This document shows, piece by piece, positions 16,143 through 24,532 of a DNA stretch of 64,000 nt. A program made the position numbers and the translations under genes. The notes under the pieces are model-generated. The model was given only the letters and a program-made list of their open reading frames with translations. It was not told the origin of the DNA and did not search any database. Location: assembly GCF_014306135.1 (NCBI RefSeq), contig NZ_JACRWD010000001.1:558001-622000 (forward strand), written 5' to 3'. Source of the stretch: Paraclostridium hominis (GTDB lineage: Bacteria; Bacillota; Clostridia; Peptostreptococcales; Peptostreptococcaceae). Positions within the stretch are counted from its first letter, which is position 1, and every line of letters starts with the position of its first letter.

Positions 16143-16937
16143 TTGAAAAATAAAAACATTAAAATAATTTTTAGCATACTTTTAATTTTGGTTGTAGGAA
16201 TTACAATTAAGACTTTAAACACTCAAAATACTCAAAGTGAAAAAACATTACGCAAAAGATTTAAAGATCATGTTGTATTTTACCCTCAACATCAAGATGA
16301 TGAAATTTTATGGGGTGTGAGTGCTATTTCAGACGCAGTAAAACAATGTGGTGCTAATAATGTATATGTTGTACTAGTTTCAGATGGATCAGGCGTTAAT
16401 GTTTTTAATCAAATACCTAGATTTAAAGGTATAACTAGAAAAGAAAAAGAAATTCTTAGAAACAATGAATTTAAAGCTGCTTTACATGAATTAGGTGTTA
16501 AAGACAGTAATATAGTAATACTTGCAGATGAAGCTGAAAAACCAGGTACTCATTATGACCTTATGGAAAAAACTATATTAAAATTTGAAAAAGAACTAGG
16601 AGATGTTACTCAAGTAGCCCATCACTATAGATATGATAATCATATAATGCATAGAAAAAATGGTCAAGTTCTAAAAAAGCTTAGTGATGAACATAAAGTA
16701 GCAGATGCTAGATATTTTATCAAACCTGAATATTTAGAATATATACCTAAAGACAAAAGAGATATTTACAAATCAGAGACTAAAGAAGAAAAAGATAAGT
16801 CTAAAAAAGCTATTGATCAATACAAAATTGTAAATGAAAAAGAGCAAAGATTTGGAATAGGATATACTTCAACTCACAGATACTTTGATCATTTATACAG
16901 TGATCCTAATTATACATCTGTACTAAGCTTTTATTAA
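16143..16937 (+). CDS. Membrane-anchored PIG-L/LmbE-family deacetylase
   Basis: The 264-residue protein has one N-terminal membrane helix (residues 5-23) and then a PIG-L fold. The family's zinc motif, usually (A/P)HPDDE, reads QHQDDE near residue 51, and a later zinc His is in YRYDNHIMH (about 160-168). PIG-L enzymes remove N-acetyl groups from GlcNAc conjugates; an exported form could act on surface glycans. The start is TTG 16143 after AGGTGGTGA. The gene is monocistronic, follows the nan operon and has a candidate 0A box upstream. The substrate is unknown. Confidence 0.82.
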   Translation: MKNKNIKIIFSILLILVVGITIKTLNTQNTQSEKTLRKRFKDHVVFYPQHQDDEILWGVSAISDAVKQCGANNVYVVLVSDGSGVNVFNQIPRFKGITRKEKEILRNNEFKAALHELGVKDSNIVILADEAEKPGTHYDLMEKTILKFEKELGDVTQVAHHYRYDNHIMHRKNGQVLKKLSDEHKVADARYFIKPEYLEYIPKDKRDIYKSETKEEKDKSKKAIDQYKIVNEKEQRFGIGYTSTHRYFDHLYSDPNYTSVLSFY

Positions 16938-16965
16938 TAAAATTTAATAAAAATAAAAAATATTT

Positions 16966-17073
16966 AAAAAGCTATCTTAAAAATAGTAAAAATAAACTAA
17001 AAGGTAGAATGTATACATTGATATCATCTGCTTTTGAATACCTTTTTACTATTAAAAAATAAGATAGCTTTTT
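16966..17073 (+). ncRNA. Structured ~110-nt element ending in a terminator (candidate sRNA or extended terminator)
   Basis: Three nested helices can be drawn. P1 pairs 16966-16979 (AAAAAGCTATCTTA) with 17060-17073. P2 pairs 16982-16988 (AATAGTA) with 17047-17053. P3 pairs 16999-17006 (AAAAGGTA) with 17039-17046. The loop of about 30 nt contains the small palindrome ATGTATACAT. The right arm of P1 ends in a seven-T tract, so the element can terminate transcription. It lies between the PIG-L gene and the BCCT gene. No known riboswitch core is recognised. The remaining gap, 17080-17242, holds an imperfect repeat and the palindrome at 17191. Confidence 0.45.
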
Positions 17074-17190
17074 TTATTGTTTTAAGTAAAAAATCTTTAA
17101 TTTAGAGGAGATAAATAAGGACTTCGATTTGCAAAAGAAACAACTCTATGTTACAATCAAGTTGCTTCAAGAAAAAACTTAATGCATTAA

Positions 17191-17206
17191 CAAAGTTGTT
17201 ACTTTG
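17191..17206. promoter_or_regulatory. Palindrome upstream of the BCCT gene, possible operator
   Basis: CAAAGT-TGTT-ACTTTG is a perfect 6-bp dyad with a 4-nt spacer, 36 bp before the transporter start. It is a plausible binding site for the nearby BusR-like regulator. The related sequence ACTTCGATTTGCAAAAG (17118-17134) partly resembles the flank of this site. Confidence 0.4.
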
Positions 17207-17242
17207 ATTTGAAAATATAAATAATAAAATAGGAGGAATAAT

Positions 17243-18805
17243 ATGAAAAATAATATCGTATTTAAAATATCATTAGTACTGACCAGTATGGTGGTGATAT
17301 TTGGATTAATATCACCAGACATGTTTAAAGAAGTATCAAATAAAGGATTTAACTTAATAGTAAGCAATTTTAACTGGGTATACTTATTAGTAATGCTTGC
17401 CTTAGTAATATTTGCAGTATTTTTAGCTTTTAGTAAATATGGAAACATAAGACTTGGTAAAGATACAGATAGACCGGAATTTAGTAACTTATCATGGTTT
17501 TCAATGTTATTTGGAGCAGGAATGGGAATAGGATTAGTATTTTTTGGTGCAGTAGAGCCATTAAAACATATGGTATCACCTATAGGATTAACGCCTGGAA
17601 GTCAAGAATCTATAAATTTTGCAATGCAACAATCATTTATGCACTGGGGATTAACTCCATGGGCAGCATATGCAATAATGGGATTATCACTTGCGTATTT
17701 TCAGTTTAGAAAAGATGCACCAGGGCTTATAAGTAGTGTGTTTTTACCTATATTAGGAGAAGAAGGAGTAAAAGGTAAAATAGGTAAGACAATAGATATA
17801 TTAGCGGTATTTACAACTGTAACAGGAATAGCAACATCTCTAGGTATGGGAACAATGCAAATAGCAGGTGGTCTTGAGTATATGTTTGGTATAAAAAATA
17901 CTATATATGTACAAATGCTTATAATAGCTATAGCAACAATACTATATATCAAAAGTTCAACTAGTGGTTTAGACAAAGGAATAAAACTACTATCTAATAT
18001 AAACTTAACTTTAGCATTTTCACTTTTATTAGGAGCCATAATCATAGGACCAACTATGGATATGGTATCAAACTTATCAAACGGAATAGGATTATACTTA
18101 GAAAATTTTATATCTCAAAGTTTATATATTGACCAATCAGGTAAATGGGTAGCACAGTGGAGAGTATTTTACTGGGCAATGTGGATAGCATGGATACCAT
18201 TTGTTGGAATATTTATAGCGAGAATATCAAAAGGTAGAACAATAAGAGAATTTATAATAGGAGTAACACTAGCTCCAGCATTAGCTTGTATAATATGGTT
18301 TGCTGTATTTGGAACATTAGGAATGAATTTAGGATTAGACTTTGCAAAAGGTGCAACAATGGTAACTGAAACAGCATTATTTAAAGTCTTTTTAAATTAT
18401 CCATTTGGTAAAGTACTATCAGTAGTAGCTATGATTTTACTATGTACATTCTTCGTATCATCTGCGGATTCAGCAACATATGTACTTGGGATGTTTACCT
18501 CTGATGGAGATTTAAACCCAAGCAATAAAAAGAAAATAACATGGGGAGTTATACAAGCTCTATTAGCAGTAGTGTTATTAATATCAGGAGGGTTAGAAAC
18601 ATTACAAACAGTATCAATAGTATCAGCTTTTCCTTTTGCAATAATAATGCTAATAAGTATAGTTTCTATAACAAAAGCATTGAAAGAAGAAGTTAAATTA
18701 GAAGAAGAAAAAGCTAAAATAATAAAAAAAGCAATAGATAAAGAATATAGAGTTGAAAAAAAATATAAACAACCTATAATACCAAGAAAAAAAGAAGTTT
18801 ATTAA
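17243..18805 (+). CDS. BCCT-family betaine/carnitine/choline transporter
   Basis: The 520-residue permease has about 12 helices and the family signature. It contains GAGMGIGLVFFGAVEPLKH, the FMHWGLTPWAAYAI helix with aromatic-box tryptophans, and MWIAWIPFVGIFIARISKGRTIREFI near residue 312. BCCT carriers import quaternary ammonium compounds such as glycine betaine, choline or carnitine. The short charged C-terminal tail (about 480-520) may serve in osmosensing. The start follows AGGAGGAA. The GntR/RCK_C regulator encoded 314 bp beyond the gene's end suggests osmotic or c-di-AMP control. Confidence 0.93.
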   Translation: MKNNIVFKISLVLTSMVVIFGLISPDMFKEVSNKGFNLIVSNFNWVYLLVMLALVIFAVFLAFSKYGNIRLGKDTDRPEFSNLSWFSMLFGAGMGIGLVFFGAVEPLKHMVSPIGLTPGSQESINFAMQQSFMHWGLTPWAAYAIMGLSLAYFQFRKDAPGLISSVFLPILGEEGVKGKIGKTIDILAVFTTVTGIATSLGMGTMQIAGGLEYMFGIKNTIYVQMLIIAIATILYIKSSTSGLDKGIKLLSNINLTLAFSLLLGAIIIGPTMDMVSNLSNGIGLYLENFISQSLYIDQSGKWVAQWRVFYWAMWIAWIPFVGIFIARISKGRTIREFIIGVTLAPALACIIWFAVFGTLGMNLGLDFAKGATMVTETALFKVFLNYPFGKVLSVVAMILLCTFFVSSADSATYVLGMFTSDGDLNPSNKKKITWGVIQALLAVVLLISGGLETLQTVSIVSAFPFAIIMLISIVSITKALKEEVKLEEEKAKIIKKAIDKEYRVEKKYKQPIIPRKKEVY

Positions 18806-18808
18806 TAT

Positions 18809-18842
18809 AAAAAGAGTATCTTAAATTTAAGATACTCTTTTT
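18809..18842. terminator. Bidirectional terminator between BCCT and DUF4177 genes
   Basis: AAAAAGAGTATCTTA (18809-18823) pairs perfectly with 18828-18842 around a 4-nt loop, with A and T tracts on either side serving the converging genes. Confidence 0.9.
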
Positions 18843-18864
18843 GTTTATTAAATTTATAAAAATA

Positions 18865-19050
18865 TTATTTTTTAACTTTTTTCTCAAAGACTAAGTCAAA
18901 TTCATTTATCTTTCCATTAAGTTCAAAATCACTTGGAATAGCACTAACAAATCTCCAACCTTCTCTACTATACTTATCTATTAATTCTCTATGGTCAGAG
19001 ATTCTAAAAACTGAACTAGCCTTTGACTTAACATAAATGTATGTATACAT
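18865..19050 (-). CDS. DUF4177-type small protein
   Basis: The 61-residue protein has the compact beta-alpha-beta layout of DUF4177, with an N-terminal strand (MYTYIYVKSKA) and a central helix ending in the family mark EGWRFVSAIPSDF. A last strand (FDLVFEKK) follows. The start has an unusual purine ribosome binding region of eight A then seven G residues (19070-19084, read on the minus strand), a slippage-prone homopolymer. The function is unknown. It lies downstream of the GntR/RCK_C regulator gene and may be cotranscribed with it. Confidence 0.75.
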   Translation of the reverse strand: MYTYIYVKSKASSVFRISDHRELIDKYSREGWRFVSAIPSDFELNGKINEFDLVFEKKVKK

Positions 19051-19118
19051 AAAAAATATCCCCCCCTTTTTTTTCTTATATATTTTGAAATTAAGTAGTT
19101 ATTAAAGTAAATTTTTAA

Positions 19119-19757
19119 TTAATCTTTATATTCTTCATCTCCATATAAAAACATTGGAACAGAAGTATGTATATTAACATCTCCAATAACCATAAGAACA
19201 TCATTTTCTATAAACTCAATATAAGGTCCAGGGGAAAGTATAAGTTCACCATTACGTTTAACTGCAACTATAGTACCACCAGTATTTTGCCAAAAATTAG
19301 TTTGCCCAGCAGTCATACCAATAAACTTACAATTAGATTTTATTTCAAATTCAAAAGGAACTAGTGGATTGATGGTAGATAATCTACTTGAGTAATCTAC
19401 TATCTTGTTCATAGTTTCCAATATTTGAGCTTCTAACTTAGCTCTACTGTTAAGAAGAAAAGATAAATCAGACCTATAAGAAGATATATTAGTTATATTT
19501 TGGTATTTTTTTAAAAAAGACTCAGCATTACTAGAAGATAAAACAATTATACCTTTTCCTTTAATGCTTTGAACAACTTGAATATCTTCAAGAAGTTTTA
19601 CAGAACGTCTGATAGTTTCAGGTGAAACATTATATTTAGCAGCAAGAGCTGAACGACCACGAAGTGTAGTGCCTTCAGCTATATTCCCAACATATATATT
19701 ATTAGCTATATCAAGAGCAATTTTTTGATATATAGGCATAGTATGTGATTTTTCCAT
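19119..19757 (-). CDS. GntR-type regulator with C-terminal RCK_C (TrkA-C) domain, BusR-like
   Basis: The 212-residue protein has a GntR/YtrA-type winged helix (residues 1-80), with SALAAKYNVSPETIRRSVKLL as recognition helix. A helical linker (about 85-125) leads to an RCK_C domain with FKLVPFEFEIKSNCKFIG-like strands and VAVKRNGELILSPGP. This is the domain order of BusR, the c-di-AMP-binding repressor of betaine uptake in lactic acid bacteria. A BCCT osmolyte transporter lies next to it here. The start chosen is ATG 19757, 6 nt after TTGGAGGA. An upstream in-frame ATG at 19778 would translate the ribosome binding site itself. Confidence 0.82.
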   Translation of the reverse strand: MEKSHTMPIYQKIALDIANNIYVGNIAEGTTLRGRSALAAKYNVSPETIRRSVKLLEDIQVVQSIKGKGIIVLSSSNAESFLKKYQNITNISSYRSDLSFLLNSRAKLEAQILETMNKIVDYSSRLSTINPLVPFEFEIKSNCKFIGMTAGQTNFWQNTGGTIVAVKRNGELILSPGPYIEFIENDVLMVIGDVNIHTSVPMFLYGDEEYKD

Positions 19758-19919
19758 AATTCCTCCAAAAAATTTCAATAAATATATTAAAATATTTAAA
19801 TATTTTATTTTTACTTTAAATAGGTGTTTACACTAATTTAACAAATATTATCTAATGAATATTATATCACTAAAAAAGGAAATATAAATAAGATTATGAT
19901 ATATAAAGGAGGTTTTTGT

Positions 19920-20264
19920 ATGGAAAATAAAAAACATTTTTTAGATGGAAGTTTAGAAGAGTACAATGATAATGTTGTACCTAAAATACCAGTATTTGAA
20001 GGTGAAGATATAACATCTGAAGTTTACTTTTTTAAACCTTTTCAAGTATTAAAAGCTCATAGACATCCACATGGAGAGCAAATATTTTTCTTTTTTAAAG
20101 GCAGTGGAAAAATGACTGTGGAAGATGATGTTACTGATGTTACTGTAGGAAATAGCGTATTTGTAAAGGCTGGGCAATGGCATGAAATAACTAATGGAGA
20201 TAGTGAAATGATTGCAGTTCAAGTAACTAAAGTAGGTGCTGGAGCAGAGTATAAAGAAAATTAA
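19920..20264 (+). CDS. Cupin-domain protein
   Basis: The 114-residue single-domain cupin has the metal motif HRHPHGEQIFFFFKG (about residues 42-56) and the second motif AGQWHEITN (about 86-94). These supply the usual His and Glu ligands. No catalytic partner domain is present. The start is ATG 19920, 6 nt after AAAGGAGG; the longer frame from 19896 would place the Shine-Dalgarno inside the gene. It is transcribed away from the GntR/RCK_C gene and may share its control region. The function is unknown; small cupins are often isomerases or ligand-binding proteins. Confidence 0.8.
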   Translation: MENKKHFLDGSLEEYNDNVVPKIPVFEGEDITSEVYFFKPFQVLKAHRHPHGEQIFFFFKGSGKMTVEDDVTDVTVGNSVFVKAGQWHEITNGDSEMIAVQVTKVGAGAEYKEN

Positions 20265-20274
20265 AAATTAAAAT

Positions 20275-20310
20275 AAAAACTACTTAAAATCAAAATTTTA
20301 AGTAGTTTTT
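20275..20310. terminator. Bidirectional terminator between cupin and nitrilase genes
   Basis: AAAAACTACTTAAAAT (20275-20290) is exactly complementary to 20295-20310. The two genes converge on it. Confidence 0.9.
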
Positions 20311-21121
20311 ATTTATATAAATTGCATCTTCTATGTTCAAGTAAAGGAAGTTCCTTTCTTAAATTATTTATATATTCAAAGTCTATATAACAAACAAAAT
20401 AACCTTCATCACCATTTAACTTATTAATAATGTCTCCCCAAGGTGAAACAGCTATAGAATTTCCATAGGATATATACGTATCATTGTAGTTTGTAGAAGG
20501 AGCACAGCCTATAGTATAAACCTGATTATCAACAGCCCTACATCTAAATAATAATTCCCAGTGAGAAGGACCTGTTTTCATATTAAAAGCAGCAGGAACC
20601 ATGATAGCTTTAGCACCACTGTCTACCATCATACGAAATATTTCAGGAAATCTTAAATCATAGCAAATACATAAACCAAATCTTCCAAATTCAGTATCAA
20701 ATACAGTTATATTTTCACCAGGACTAACAGTATTAGATTCATTTACATAAGTATCTCCTATTTGCATATCAAATAGATGTATTTTTCTATGCTTTCCAAT
20801 CAAATCTCCATTTCTATCAAATACATAAGAAGTATTATAAATTTTTCCATCTAAATCAATTTCAGGCATAGATCCAGCAACTAAATATATATTATTAACT
20901 TTTGCTAAATTAGATAAGTATCTATAAGTATTTCCACCTTCAGGCTCAGCATATAAAGGAAATTTACTTGTAACATAAGGACAGCAAAACATTTCAGGCA
21001 ATAAAACCATATCTACATCTTCTTTTAAAGCATTATGTAAAATACTATTTAAAGTTTTGAGATTTGTAGATTTTTTATCTTCTATATGCATTTGTATAAC
21101 AGCTAATTTACATTTACTCAT
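20309..21121 (-). CDS. Carbon-nitrogen hydrolase (nitrilase/omega-amidase-like)
   Basis: The 270-residue protein has the nitrilase-superfamily triad: Glu43 in LLPEMF, Lys113 in HRKIHLFD and Cys153 in CICYDLRFPE. The CYDLRFPE block and overall length are closest to the omega-amidase/Nit2 branch, which hydrolyses alpha-ketoglutaramate or related small amides. Other amidases of this superfamily look alike. The start is the ATG at 21121, preceded on the minus strand by AAGGGGGA; the longer frame lacks a ribosome binding site. The gene is monocistronic and has no signal peptide, so it acts in the cytoplasm. Confidence 0.88.
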   Translation of the reverse strand: MSKCKLAVIQMHIEDKKSTNLKTLNSILHNALKEDVDMVLLPEMFCCPYVTSKFPLYAEPEGGNTYRYLSNLAKVNNIYLVAGSMPEIDLDGKIYNTSYVFDRNGDLIGKHRKIHLFDMQIGDTYVNESNTVSPGENITVFDTEFGRFGLCICYDLRFPEIFRMMVDSGAKAIMVPAAFNMKTGPSHWELLFRCRAVDNQVYTIGCAPSTNYNDTYISYGNSIAVSPWGDIINKLNGDEGYFVCYIDFEYINNLRKELPLLEHRRCNLYK

Positions 21122-21231
21122 ATAAATCCCCCTTAAAATAATCATTAATATAATATTAATATAACTTAATAATTAAAACTATAATAATGATATAATATAA
21201 ATTAAATTCTATGTAGAAAGAAGGAAAAAAT

Positions 21232-21726
21232 TTGAGTGAATTATTAATAAATCTAAATTCAGATATAAAAAGATGTGAAGAAGTCTTAAGAATGAATAAT
21301 TACTTAGAAATAGTTATAGTACTAGAGGAAATTATTGATAAGTATAATGACAAAATAGATAATATAGCTATAGAAAATGATAGAGTATGGAACTATAGTA
21401 AAAAAGATCTTGAAAATATAACTGATAAACTTATAGTTAAAAGAGATGAAATAATAAATGAGTATATATATAATAGTATTACCATAGATAGTTTTATAAA
21501 AAATATAGAAGAAATTTTGTTACAGAATAAAAATATGAGTGAAGATAAAAAACATGAAGTTTTAGATAAAATAAATGAAATCTATAATATATATAAAGTA
21601 AATATAGATAAAAATTTAAAATGGGAAGAATTAAAAATATACTTAATTTGGGCTTCAAAACAAGATTTATATATATCTAAAAATATTATAGAATTAATTA
21701 ACTTAGTAATTAAAAGTTTAAGATAA
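21232..21726 (+). CDS. Hypothetical helical protein (164 aa)
   Basis: The start is TTG 21232 after GAAGGA, with a TATAAT element about 40 bp upstream. The 164-residue product is charged, almost entirely helical by inspection and rich in Ile, Asn, Glu and Lys. It has likely coiled-coil stretches, for example LEEIIDKYNDKIDNIAIEND and DKHEVLDKINEIYNIYKVNI-like segments. There is no membrane segment and no recognisable motif. It lies between the nitrilase and DUF4397 genes and ends in a shared terminator. No family is recognised. Confidence 0.7.
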   Translation: MSELLINLNSDIKRCEEVLRMNNYLEIVIVLEEIIDKYNDKIDNIAIENDRVWNYSKKDLENITDKLIVKRDEIINEYIYNSITIDSFIKNIEEILLQNKNMSEDKKHEVLDKINEIYNIYKVNIDKNLKWEELKIYLIWASKQDLYISKNIIELINLVIKSLR

Positions 21727-21749
21727 AAAGGGGATTGATACCCTTTTTA
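21725..21749. terminator. Bidirectional terminator
   Basis: AAAAAGGG (21725-21732) pairs with CCCTTTTT (21741-21748), between converging genes; the right end reaches the stop of the minus-strand gene. Confidence 0.8.
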
Positions 21750-22364
21750 TCATCTACAAAGATAAGAATTTACATCTACTGATTGAATTAAACCTAAGCT
21801 AGGTGGATTACCTATAACATATATTGTATATATTCTATTAGCTTTAAGGTTTAAGTTTCCTGATAAAACTATATCTCCTGTATTACTTGAAGTAACATCC
21901 ATAGAATAAGCACCAGAAGGAACTTTAGTATAATCTGAATTTCCTTTAAACTCTAAATTCTCAAATAAAGAATTTCCATTAGCAAATACATTAACATTAG
22001 GTGAATCAGGAGATAAATGAATTGCTCTAACAGTAGATTCTTTAGGAGAAGGAATTTCATCTATATCATCTTCTATTAGTATAAATTCTAAATTATCTAA
22101 ATTGCCAACAATAGCTATAGTAAATATTCTATCATCAGGAACGTCTATCATTTTAGTTAGTATAGTTGTAGTAGAATCTCCCATAGAACGAATTTCTATT
22201 GTATGCATTCCTTCCTCAAGATATGAATAATCAGACATACCTGTAAAACCTAGTTCTGGTGCGAAAATATCCCCATTTATATAAATATCAACTGTTGGTG
22301 CATTAGGTGATGCATGAAAAACTCTAACTATAGAATTACCTTCCTTAGTTTTAAAGCAATCCAT
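21750..22364 (-). CDS. DUF4397-domain protein (two tandem repeats)
   Basis: The 204-residue protein is built of two copies of a beta-rich unit: VRVFHASPNAPTVDIYINGD (about residues 13-32) and VRAIHLSPDSPNVNVFANGN (about 112-131). Each continues with a YSYLEEG or YTKVPSG turn and a final strand pair. This is the DUF4397 pattern, usually seen in secreted or surface proteins. No signal peptide is present with the chosen ATG 22364, which follows AAGGGGGA. The longer frame would add a hydrophobic 23-residue extension, but it would translate the ribosome binding site. The function is unknown. Confidence 0.8.
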   Translation of the reverse strand: MDCFKTKEGNSIVRVFHASPNAPTVDIYINGDIFAPELGFTGMSDYSYLEEGMHTIEIRSMGDSTTTILTKMIDVPDDRIFTIAIVGNLDNLEFILIEDDIDEIPSPKESTVRAIHLSPDSPNVNVFANGNSLFENLEFKGNSDYTKVPSGAYSMDVTSSNTGDIVLSGNLNLKANRIYTIYVIGNPPSLGLIQSVDVNSYLCR

Positions 22365-22532
22365 ATATATTTCCCCCTTATTTACAAACTTTAACTTATA
22401 GTAAATTATGAAACTTATAGTAAATATGTTCATACTTTATTAATTTTTATAATATAAAAATATTTAAAGTTAAAATAATTGGGTATAATATAAAAAAGGA
22501 AAATATGATACATATTTAGTAGGAGGTTTATT

Positions 22533-22709
22533 ATGTCAGAGAAAGTATGTTTATGTAAAGGAATAACAAAAGAAACTATAGTAGATGCTATAAAAAATGG
22601 AGCAAATACTGTAGAAAAAGTTAAAGATGCAACAGGAGCAACAACAGGACCATGTCAAGGTGCAAGATGTAGAGAAACTATAGAAAAATTAATAGAAGAA
22701 AATAAATAA
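22533..22709 (+). CDS. BFD-like [2Fe-2S] ferredoxin, small stand-alone
   Basis: The 58-codon gene begins at ATG 22533 after AGGAGG. Its product carries C-x-C near the N-terminus (VCLCKG) and GPCQGARC near residue 40, giving the Cys-x-Cys...Cys-x4-Cys pattern of BFD [2Fe-2S] domains. The helices GITKETIVDAI and ARCRETIEKLI are also typical. BFD domains pass electrons to oxidoreductases. Here the gene lies about 200 bp before the [FeFe] hydrogenase gene but has its own terminator, so it is probably a separate transcript. A role with the hydrogenase is possible but unproven. Confidence 0.85.
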   Translation: MSEKVCLCKGITKETIVDAIKNGANTVEKVKDATGATTGPCQGARCRETIEKLIEENK

Positions 22710-22729
22710 TAAAAAAATTATATTTAAGG

Positions 22730-22773
22730 ATACCGCTTATTCCAATGAGTTTAGGAGTAAGCGGTATTTTTTT
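22730..22773 (+). terminator. Intrinsic terminator after the BFD gene
   Basis: ATACCGCTTA (22730-22739) and TAAGCGGTAT (22758-22767) are followed by seven or more T residues. Confidence 0.9.
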
Positions 22774-22841
22774 ATAAAAAATAATGTTTAAAATATGATA
22801 CAAAGTTAAAAAAATGGGTATAAGCATATTAAGCGTTTGAT

Positions 22842-22848
22842 TGTCGAA
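22842..22848 (+). promoter_or_regulatory. Candidate Spo0A box upstream of the hydrogenase gene
   Basis: The TGTCGAA core lies 63 bp before the hydrogenase start codon. It is tentative, as for the other heptamers of this type in the window. Confidence 0.3.
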
Positions 22849-22910
22849 AATTACAATTAAATGTTTCTTTAATACTTTATGAATTAAATCACAATAAAGG
22901 AGCAATTAAC

Positions 22911-24311
22911 ATGAAACACTTATTTACAGAAAAGGTAGTCCCAGTAGAGTTAGATAATCCATCTATACAAATAGATTATGACAAATGTATAAAATGTGGA
23001 TTATGTAAGAGGGTTTGTGCAAATGAAATAGGAGTTGCAGGCTACTTTGATTTAGAAAAAACTGGAGATATAGCAATATGTATAAATTGTGGGCAATGTG
23101 TGCAAGCATGTCCTAAAAAAGCTATAACACAAGTTGAAGATATAGACAGAGTTAAAGAAGCTATAAATGATCCTGACAAAATTGTAGTATTTAGTACTGC
23201 ACCAGCTGTTCGTGTAGCACTTGGTGAAGAATTTAACATGGAAGAAGGTTCATATGTTGAAGACAAAATGGTGCAATCTTTAAGAGAGCTTGGTGGAGAT
23301 TATGTATTTGATGTAACTTTTGGTGCTGATATGACAATAATGGAAGAAGCTAGTGAATTAGTAAGTCGTATTATAAATGGTAATAGCAAATTACCACAGT
23401 TTACAAGCTGTTGTCCTTCTTGGGTTAAGTTTGCAGAAACATTCTACCCAGAATTAATACCAAACTTATCTACAACTAAAAGTCCAATAGGTATACAAGG
23501 TACTGTTATAAAAACATATTTTGCAAAAAAAGCTAATATAGATCCATCAAAAATAGTAAATGTTACTATAACACCATGTACTTCTAAAAAATATGAAATA
23601 CTTAGACCTGAAATGAACAGTTCAGCTAAATTTAATAATGTTGAAGATATGAGAGATAATGACATAATATTAACAACTAAAGAACTTGCTAAATGGTTAA
23701 GAGAAGAAAACATAGATTTTGATGCTTTAGAAGGTTCAAAATTTGATAATATATTAGGTCTTGGAAGTGGAGCTGGTTTAATCTTTGGTAATAGTGGTGG
23801 AGTTATGGAAGCTGCGGTTAGAACTGTATACAATATACTAACTCATGAAAATCCACATAAAGAGTTTTTACACTTTACTCCAGTTAGAGGACTTGAAGGA
23901 GTTAAAGAAGCTACTGTTACTATAGGAGATAAAACTCTTAGATTAGCAGCTGTACAAGAAACTGCAAATGCTAGAACTTTAATAGAAAAGCTAAAAGCAG
24001 GAGAAGTTGAATATGACTTTGTTGAAGTGATGACTTGTAAAGGTGGATGTATAGGTGGAGCTGGACAACCTAAAATGAAAGCTAGAATTACAAATGAAAT
24101 GAGATTAAAACGTATAGAAGGATTATACGATAAAGATAAAACTATAAAAATAAAATGTAGTTATGAAAACCCAGATGTAATAAATGTATATAAAGAATTC
24201 TTTAAAGAACCGTTATCTCATTTATCACATGAGCTTTTACATACTAGTTTTGAATCTAAACATGATATGTTAGGACTAGATAAAGATAGTAATTTAAGTG
24301 ATATAGGTTAA
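22911..24311 (+). CDS. hydA: [FeFe] hydrogenase (two 4Fe-4S clusters plus H-cluster)
   Basis: The 466-residue enzyme starts with two 4Fe-4S motifs, CIKCGLCKRVC (from C26) and CINCGQCVQACP (from C57). The H-cluster domain shows all three signatures: TSCCPSWV (about 164), PCTSKKYE (the variant of PCTAKK, about 224) and MTCKGGCIGGAGQP (variant of MxCPGGCxxGGGQP, about 374). It reduces protons or oxidises H2 in the cytoplasm. Compared with the larger clostridial CpI type it lacks the N-terminal [2Fe-2S] and histidine-ligated clusters (M2-type layout). The maturases HydE, HydG and HydF are encoded directly downstream. Confidence 0.95.
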   Translation: MKHLFTEKVVPVELDNPSIQIDYDKCIKCGLCKRVCANEIGVAGYFDLEKTGDIAICINCGQCVQACPKKAITQVEDIDRVKEAINDPDKIVVFSTAPAVRVALGEEFNMEEGSYVEDKMVQSLRELGGDYVFDVTFGADMTIMEEASELVSRIINGNSKLPQFTSCCPSWVKFAETFYPELIPNLSTTKSPIGIQGTVIKTYFAKKANIDPSKIVNVTITPCTSKKYEILRPEMNSSAKFNNVEDMRDNDIILTTKELAKWLREENIDFDALEGSKFDNILGLGSGAGLIFGNSGGVMEAAVRTVYNILTHENPHKEFLHFTPVRGLEGVKEATVTIGDKTLRLAAVQETANARTLIEKLKAGEVEYDFVEVMTCKGGCIGGAGQPKMKARITNEMRLKRIEGLYDKDKTIKIKCSYENPDVINVYKEFFKEPLSHLSHELLHTSFESKHDMLGLDKDSNLSDIG

Positions 24312-24330
24312 GATATGCTTATTTAATCTA

Positions 24331-24381
24331 AAGGTAAAGTAGTTATAATATTTACAAAAAATGTTATAACTACTTTACCTT
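24331..24381 (+). repeat. 18-bp inverted repeat after hydA
   Basis: AAGGTAAAGTAGTTATAA (24331-24348) and its exact complement (24364-24381) form a long stem with a 15-nt loop. No T tract follows, so it may be a weak terminator or a 3'-stabilising structure between hydA and hydE. The following stretch to 24532 is A/T-rich and shows no gene. Confidence 0.6.
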
Positions 24382-24532
24382 AGATAATAAAAATCTATTT
24401 CATTAATAAAAATATATAAAGATGAATAAATTTAATTATTATTAAAAATTAATAATCAAATATAATATTTAAAATATTTTAAATATTATATTTGGGTATT
24501 AATTATACAACCATTAAAATCGAGGTGAATAT

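Noticed and set aside
17104..17182. Possible 17-codon leader peptide (TTG 17130) before the BCCT gene
   Set aside because: The GAGGAG lies too far upstream of the TTG, and the frame has no codon bias or regulatory codon run.
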